Shown: piece after piece, positions 14,326 through 18,609 of the stretch
Numbering within the stretch: position 1 is the stretch's first letter
How the letters are laid out: each line of letters begins with the position of its first letter
Position numbers and translations under genes: made by a program
NCBI RefSeq assembly: GCF_938046015.1
Contig: NZ_CALIXW010000048.1
Location: 1-18,609, forward strand
Reading direction: 5' to 3'
DNA: 18,609 bases
From: an uncultured Porphyromonas sp.
GTDB taxonomy: Bacteria; Bacteroidota; Bacteroidia; Bacteroidales; Porphyromonadaceae
Notes under the pieces: model-generated
Seen by the model: only the letters and a program-made list of their open reading frames with translations
The model's database searches: none
What the model was told of the DNA's origin: nothing

Positions 14326-14574
14326 AAGGAGGGGGAGCGTCCGCTGCTACGAGCGACTACGGGAGGACTTGGGTTACCAAGCACTGCCAAGCGGGAGGTG
14401 CTTCGCCTAGCCTAAGGGGAGCCTCGGGGCTAAGGAATCTTGGCTTGTGCCCCTAGCCCGCTGTAGCTAGGAGGCTAAGTATAGGCAAAGGAATCCTTCG
14501 CCTGCCTCCAGCGTGTGTTAGGTGGGAAGGAGAGAGGGCTTGCCCTAGGCTCTCCTGACCAGCGAAGAGAAGGG

Positions 14575-14608
14575 GCGGAGCCAGCTGTCTGCCTGCAGCT
14601 GGCTCCGC
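14575..14608. other. Perfect 13-bp hairpin in the island
   Basis: GCGGAGCCAGCTG (14575-14587) pairs perfectly with 14596-14608 across an 8-nt loop. It abuts repeat copy C1. There is no U-run on either side and no adjacent gene end, so I do not call it a terminator. Confidence 0.7.
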
Positions 14609-14646
14609 GAGGGCTATCCCTCAGCCTCCTTCACTGATATCCCTTA
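14607..14646. repeat. 40-nt dispersed element, copy C1
   Basis: The left arm is GCGAGGGCTATCCCTCAG, then CCTC, then right arm CTTCACTGATATCCCTTA. It aligns without gaps to the copies at 788, 832, 8096 and 14652, with weak right-arm symmetry. Confidence 0.6.
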
Positions 14647-14651
14647 CGCTC

Positions 14652-14691
14652 GTGATGGACGTCCCTCAGCGCGCTAACTGATATCCCTCAA
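14652..14691. repeat. 40-nt dispersed element, copy C2
   Basis: GTGATGGACGTCCCTCAG, then CGCG, then CTAACTGATATCCCTCAA. It differs from the perfect palindrome at 8096-8135 at about 9 of 40 positions. It starts 45 nt after copy C1. Confidence 0.7.
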
Positions 14692-14730
14692 GAGCTCGAT
14701 CCCTGATGCCTAAGCTATGCTGGGGCCTCT

Positions 14731-14761
14731 CTGTCCCCTCCTGGAGCAGGAGGGGAGACAG
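14731..14761. other. Hairpin in the island
   Basis: CCCCTCCTG pairs with CAGGAGGGG, and the outer CTGT/ACAG pair closes the stem past a 2-nt bulge. It lies about 230 nt beyond the wecB stop. Its role is unknown. Confidence 0.55.
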
Positions 14762-14911
14762 TTCAGTAGGCGGGGCTTAGGCCAAGGTATGGGCGGGACT
14801 TCCTAGGGTGTAGCCGAAGGAGCTCGGCCCAGCCTTCAGCTAGAGGGAGCTTCCTCCAGCTAGGTCGATCGCCGTGCAGCGTAGAGCCCTTAGTGAAGTC
14901 CTGATACGAAG

Positions 14912-14948
14912 AAGGGCTGCGCCAGAACCAATGTCTAGCGCAGCCCTT
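14912..14948 (-). terminator. Terminator hairpin of the wecB operon
   Basis: AAGGGCTGCGC (14912-14922) pairs perfectly over 11 bp with 14938-14948 across a 15-nt loop. It begins 41 nt past the wecB stop codon on the minus strand. The U-tract is weak (CUUCUUCG). Confidence 0.8.
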
Positions 14949-14988
14949 TGCTTGAGGGGGCTTGTCCCACGAGGGGAGGAGCGGCGTG

Positions 14989-16140
14989 TTACTTCAGGCG
15001 ATCCGCAATGCGTCCGCAGGCCTTGCCGTCGCCGTAGGGATTGTTGGCACGGCTCATCTGGCTGTAGGCGGCCTCGTCGGTCAGCAGGGTCTCGACGCCG
15101 CCAACGATACGGTCGTAGTCGGTGCCGACGAGCTGGACGGTGCCAGCCTCCACCGCCTCGGGGCGCTCGGTGGTATCGCGCATGACGAGGACGGGCTTAC
15201 CCAGGCCAGGTGCTTCCTCCTGGATGCCGCCGCTGTCGGTGAGTACGAGGGTCGAGCGCTCCATCAGGGAGACGAACTGCAGGTACTCGAGTGGCTCGAT
15301 GAAGAAGAGGTTGCTGAAGCCCTTCAAGTCTTCTCCAAAGACTTCGTGGATGGGCTTGCGTACGTTCGGATTGAGGTGCATGGGGTAGACGAAATCGACC
15401 TCGGGGAAGCGTTCGCTCAGCGTCTTGATCGCGCGGCAGATGTGCAGGAAGCCTTCGCCGAAGTTCTCTCTGCGGTGCCCCGTGATTAGTACCAGTCGGC
15501 GGCCTTGGTCGAGGCGGGTCACGTCGTACCCAGCCTTGAGGAGGTCCTCGGCTACCTGCTGCTGCAGCGCGGCATCACTCTTGACTCGCTTCACGACCTG
15601 GTGCAGGGCATCGATGACGGTATTGCCCGTCACGAGGATGTGCTCATCGCTGACGCCTTCGGCCAGTAGATTCTGTCGGCTCAGCTCTGTGGGGGCGAAG
15701 TGATAGGTCGCCATACGTCCCGTGAGCTGGCGGTTCATCTCCTCCGGCCAAGGGCTGTAGATGTTGTGCGTACGCAGCCCCGCCTCCACGTGCCCCACGG
15801 GGATCTTCTGGTAGAAGGCAGCGAGGGCCGCCGCCGTGCTCGTAGCCGTATCGCCATGCACCAGCACGATGTCGGGCTTCACCTCCTCGAGGACATCACG
15901 CAGTCCCAGCAGGACAAGACTCGTCACGTCATAGAGGTCTTGCTTCTCCCTCATGATCGCTAGGTCATAGTCCGGCGTGATCTCGAAGAGACTAAGCACC
16001 TGCTCTAGCATCTCTTTGTGCTGCCCCGTCACGCAGACGATGGTCTCAAATTCACTCACTCTCGCCTGGAATTCCTTCACCAGCGGAGCCATCTTGATCG
16101 CTTCGGGTCTCGTCCCAAAGACTAGCATCACCTTCTTCAT
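14989..16140 (-). CDS. wecB: UDP-N-acetylglucosamine 2-epimerase (non-hydrolysing)
   Basis: This cytoplasmic enzyme interconverts UDP-GlcNAc and UDP-ManNAc, or acts on a related 2-acetamido sugar, for surface polysaccharide. The 383 aa fit the family. It shows FGTRPEAIKMAPL at the start, TGQHKEML (38-45), catalytic Asp97 in VHGDTAT, Glu119 in GHVEAGLRT, Glu133/134 in PWPEEMNRQ, and His222 in ITGHRRENFGEG. It also has LTDSGGIQEEAPGLGKPVLV. Its ATG overlaps the stop of the upstream glycosyltransferase gene by 4 nt (ATGA), indicating coupled translation. WbuB-type transferases often pair with FnlC, a WecB homologue making FucNAc precursors, so the product could be another epimer. The partner FnlA/FnlB genes are not in the window. 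Confidence 0.94.
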   Translation of the reverse strand: MKKVMLVFGTRPEAIKMAPLVKEFQARVSEFETIVCVTGQHKEMLEQVLSLFEITPDYDLAIMREKQDLYDVTSLVLLGLRDVLEEVKPDIVLVHGDTATSTAAALAAFYQKIPVGHVEAGLRTHNIYSPWPEEMNRQLTGRMATYHFAPTELSRQNLLAEGVSDEHILVTGNTVIDALHQVVKRVKSDAALQQQVAEDLLKAGYDVTRLDQGRRLVLITGHRRENFGEGFLHICRAIKTLSERFPEVDFVYPMHLNPNVRKPIHEVFGEDLKGFSNLFFIEPLEYLQFVSLMERSTLVLTDSGGIQEEAPGLGKPVLVMRDTTERPEAVEAGTVQLVGTDYDRIVGGVETLLTDEAAYSQMSRANNPYGDGKACGRIADRLK

Positions 16141-17345
16141 AGCACTACTTGCTTAAGTTCTTCATACATGCTCTTAGCAAGAGCTTTTCTGTCGTACTGC
16201 TCGGCTAAGCGGATCCCTCCCTCCTGCAGCTCCTGATACAACTGAGGGTTGTCAAGGGCTTGCAACTTAGCCATAAAGTCTGATTCATTCTCGGGCTCAA
16301 AGCATGCGCCTGCATGATATTGCTCCACGAGGGCTTTAGCCTCCCCCTCGACTCCCATTAGAATAGGAATGGACATTGCCGCGTTCTCAAAGATTTTGGA
16401 AGGGATGACGGAGGTAAATAGGTCTGATTTCTTCAGATTGATAAGAGCAATGTCGAGGATGGAGATATAGCGATAGACCTCAGCCTTGGGAACTGGGTCC
16501 AGCATCGTGACATTGGTGCAGCCGAGCTCCTCTTTCAGCTTTAGCAGCCTCTCTTTGTCGGCTCCTGCTCCGATCAGTAAAAAATGATACTTCGTCCCTC
16601 TGAGACTGTGCGCACATTGCAGGATAAAATCTAGCTTATGAGCCATCCCGTGTGTCCCGATGTATCCTAGAATGACTTTGCCCGATAGCCCTAGCTCCTC
16701 GATGAGTGCCTGATCTTTAGGTCGAGGGTAGAATTCGCTACGGTCAATGCCGTTCTTTATGACTGTGATTTTATCAGGAGAGATCCCTCTCGCTGTGATT
16801 TTCTTCTTAAAAGTATCTGTGACTACGATCAGCTTCTTCGCTGACTTGTAGCACCACATTTCTTCGCGTTCGAAATATCGTAATGCTGCACCCGCCTTCG
16901 CTGCACCAACAGCCTTGACGCTCTCTGGCCATAGGTCTCTTACCTCCATAACCCAAGGCTTCCTTTTGAAGAAGGAAAGGGTTCGCCCTGACAAAGCGGT
17001 GAAAAACTGGGGTGAGGTTGCGACTATGACATCTGCTTCGAGAAATAGCCCCGCAAGGAAAGACGAGATAGAAAAACTGATGAAGTCGAGTATTCTCTTG
17101 AAGAACCCTTCATTTGCGGTAATGTAGGTCCATACGCGTACGACCTTAATACCCTGCATCTCCTCTTTGCTATACAAGCTATTCCTATAGCCTTTGTATA
17201 CCTTCCCTTGAGGGAAGTTGGGCGCACACGTTACCACCGTAACCTCTGCTCCTAGCCGTACCCATTCGCAGCAATGTTCATAAGTCCTCACAGCTGGGGC
17301 ATTAACCTCTGGAGGAAAGTTGTCTGTTAAGAATAAGATCTTCAT
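16137..17345 (-). CDS. GT4-family glycosyltransferase, WbuB-like
   Basis: This is a GT-B fold transferase that adds a sugar from a nucleotide donor to a lipid-linked acceptor at the cytoplasmic face. The 402 aa begin MKILFLTDNFPPEVNAPA, the acceptor-side Rossmann start typical of WbuB-like proteins. Further family-type stretches are EVRDLWPES (134-142), GYIGTHGMAHKLD (227-239) and the donor-binding PSKIFENAAMSIPIL (315-329, Glu320). WbuB homologues transfer N-acetyl-L-fucosamine in some O-antigens; the actual sugar here is not known. It starts 1 nt inside the heparinase stop (TAATG) and overlaps wecB by 4 nt. Base composition is clearly more AT-rich than wecB and the rest of the window, suggesting transfer. 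Confidence 0.9.
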   Translation of the reverse strand: MKILFLTDNFPPEVNAPAVRTYEHCCEWVRLGAEVTVVTCAPNFPQGKVYKGYRNSLYSKEEMQGIKVVRVWTYITANEGFFKRILDFISFSISSFLAGLFLEADVIVATSPQFFTALSGRTLSFFKRKPWVMEVRDLWPESVKAVGAAKAGAALRYFEREEMWCYKSAKKLIVVTDTFKKKITARGISPDKITVIKNGIDRSEFYPRPKDQALIEELGLSGKVILGYIGTHGMAHKLDFILQCAHSLRGTKYHFLLIGAGADKERLLKLKEELGCTNVTMLDPVPKAEVYRYISILDIALINLKKSDLFTSVIPSKIFENAAMSIPILMGVEGEAKALVEQYHAGACFEPENESDFMAKLQALDNPQLYQELQEGGIRLAEQYDRKALAKSMYEELKQVVL

Positions 17346-18609
17346 TAACTTATCCGTATGTAGTATTCAATGTCCTTGGAGAAGAACAACTCAATTACAA
17401 AGACTTGCTCCTTACGATTATAATATCTGCTGATATAGTCTTCTGCTACCCGAACTTCTGTGGCTCCACTAATTTTGATGATCGCACCAGTCGAGATGTA
17501 CACCTCTGTCAAGCTAGCAGATAGGACTCTGATACCGGGTGCTAGGTGTAGCAGACTTACTGCATGATTGTGCGGAATAGAATCTCGAACCTTCAGGCCG
17601 TTTTTCATCAAAGCAAACTCCCTTTCATGTATGCAAGACTTACCATAACCATCGTGTCGAGCTCGGATTCGACTTCCTGTATCCAGTAATAGCGTGGTTT
17701 TAGCTCTTCTCCCTACGCGGAATCCCCCCCAGGTCTGACTTGAACTACGCCCATCAATGACCACCGTATTGTGAGCTCTTGTGCTTCGCTCATATTCTCT
17801 TCTTGGAGTCTTGTCATAGGTAGAGATCCCCGTGTCTATGACTAGTGGTTGGCCCTGTATGCGCAACTCGTAGCTCAGACTATCTGCATGGGTATGCCCT
17901 GGTTGGTATGTAGCCATAATGTTCCCCACATCTACTAGGGCTTCCAGGCTTTCGTTTCGTAGCCATCTGTATCCAGACGCTCCGAGGGGAATAGAGTCCC
18001 ACTCTATTCCCAGATTTTTAGCATAAGTACATAGTCCCTTATAGGGCAAAGCTATACCATAGGCTGAGTCATTGACTAGGGGGATAGATCCATCTCTATA
18101 TACGATTGAGTCAAGATGACCTAGCATAGCTACTAAGACTTCGCGTAGTGTCTCTAAGACCGATTTATCGCTTAGTCTATCGACATTAGCAGAGGCGAAG
18201 TTATAGCAGTCCAAGATCCGATCTAGCAGGATACAATGATACATAGGGGCCTGCTCATAGTGTGCGCCGTCGGGGAGAATTTGTGCTTGAAGCTCTCGCT
18301 TCAATAGCTTGCTAGCTTTCTTGCCTAAAGTTTCGTCGGAGAGATATACTGACGCGATGAATAAAGCGCAAATATCCTCTAGCAAGTGATTCGCCAGTAG
18401 ATGGTATTCAAGCTTTCGTGTTAGCAAATTAACCTGAGCTCGTAAGGAGGACTCCCAGTCAAGTCTTCTCTTCTCGGGGATAGAGTCTGAATTCAGGCAT
18501 ATAAATTTCATCCAGTTGATGATGCGTAGGGCTGTTGGATAAGGATCTTGTCCAATCTTATTTGTGGGCAGGTCTATAATAAAACGATCAATCCATCTTG
18601 CTCCTTCTT
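17345..18609 (-). CDS. Heparinase II/III-family protein, 5' end outside window
   Basis: The minus frame is open to the window edge. Residues before the internal ATG at 18511 read RWIDRFI and PYPTALRIINWMKF, typical of this family's N-terminal alpha-toroid, so the true start is outside and 420 residues are visible. The toroid domain includes LEYHLLANHLLEDICALFIA and LPDGAHYEQAPMYHCILLDRILD. The C-terminal beta domain has QPGHTHADSLSYEL, DTGISTYDKTPRREYERSTRAHNTVVIDG and TWGGFRVGRRAK. Family members are uronic-acid-cleaving polysaccharide lyases, but many sit in surface-glycan gene clusters without known substrate. It is translationally coupled to the WbuB-like gene (1-nt overlap) and equally AT-rich. 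It may process the glycan made by this locus. Confidence 0.87.
   Translation of the reverse strand, partial: EGARWIDRFIIDLPTNKIGQDPYPTALRIINWMKFICLNSDSIPEKRRLDWESSLRAQVNLLTRKLEYHLLANHLLEDICALFIASVYLSDETLGKKASKLLKRELQAQILPDGAHYEQAPMYHCILLDRILDCYNFASANVDRLSDKSVLETLREVLVAMLGHLDSIVYRDGSIPLVNDSAYGIALPYKGLCTYAKNLGIEWDSIPLGASGYRWLRNESLEALVDVGNIMATYQPGHTHADSLSYELRIQGQPLVIDTGISTYDKTPRREYERSTRAHNTVVIDGRSSSQTWGGFRVGRRAKTTLLLDTGSRIRARHDGYGKSCIHEREFALMKNGLKVRDSIPHNHAVSLLHLAPGIRVLSASLTEVYISTGAIIKISGATEVRVAEDYISRYYNRKEQVFVIELFFSKDIEYYIRIS

Larger units (their letters stand above)
13713..14988. other. 1.28-kb gene-free island between ugd and wecB
   Basis: I see no credible protein gene: all frames are short and Leu/Arg/Pro/Ser-rich. 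It contains the ugd promoter and long leader, the shared 25-bp word (14102-14126) and the 22-bp-period array (14185-14306) with flanking inverted repeats. After these come hairpins at 14575-14608 and 14731-14761, two 40-nt elements (14607-14691), an imperfect palindrome at 14838-14861, and the wecB terminator (14912-14948). I looked for signatures of RNase P RNA, tmRNA and SRP RNA and saw none. An unknown structured RNA is possible but unsupported. Confidence 0.7.

Noticed and set aside
14575..14608. Terminator of a hidden gene
   Set aside because: A strong hairpin, but there is no U-run and no adjacent open frame with coding character.
17345..18511. Heparinase gene starting at ATG 18511
   Set aside because: The same frame is open to the window edge and encodes family-typical residues upstream (RWIDRFI, PYPTALRIINW), so that ATG is internal.

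Overview
The window looks like the chromosome of a GC-rich Bacteroidetes, most likely Porphyromonas or a close relative. The evidence is the run of Bacteroidales-type proteins, the -7 boxes of the Bacteroidetes form TAnnTTTG (some with a -33 TTTG or near match), the near absence of Shine-Dalgarno sequences before genes, and a secreted MsrA-MsrB fusion, a lipoprotein Skp/OmpH and a PepD of the expected kinds. Genus is an inference from general familiarity, not from a search.

Positions 1-7,680 are all on the minus strand. Reading with transcription, a septum-formation-initiator (DivIC/FtsB-like) gene is followed by a four-helix membrane protein, an S4/RluA pseudouridine synthase, a single-domain copy of the DsbD N-terminal domain, full-length DsbD and MazG. 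These are closely spaced and look like one long operon. A hairpin separates them from a secreted MsrAB. Next come a small acidic protein of unknown function and a tRNA-Thr(CGU) cut by the window edge. DsbD, its single-domain paralogue and MsrAB form a plausible envelope thiol-repair set.

Positions 7,681-12,401 hold prfB (plus), expressed through the classical programmed +1 frameshift at an in-frame UGA. A perfect 50-nt palindrome then separates it from a convergent small-membrane-protein/Skp pair (minus). Divergent from that pair is pepD (plus), whose end faces ugd across two stacked terminator hairpins.

Positions 12,402-18,609 (minus) hold envelope-polysaccharide genes: a heparinase II/III-family protein (5' end outside the window), a WbuB-like glycosyltransferase and wecB, translationally coupled by 1-nt and 4-nt overlaps. 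A 1.28-kb gene-free island follows, then ugd. The glycosyltransferase and heparinase genes are visibly more AT-rich than everything else, which suggests a horizontally exchanged surface-glycan locus starting near 16,140.

The most unusual material is non-coding. Five copies of a roughly 40-nt imperfect palindrome lie only in the three largest intergenic gaps. The island upstream of ugd carries six GTATAC-centred palindromes at an exact 22-bp period, flanked by an 11-nt inverted repeat. Two word pairs are shared between the 7.8-kb and 14.1-kb gaps. Together they look like a family of small mobile or regulatory repeats.
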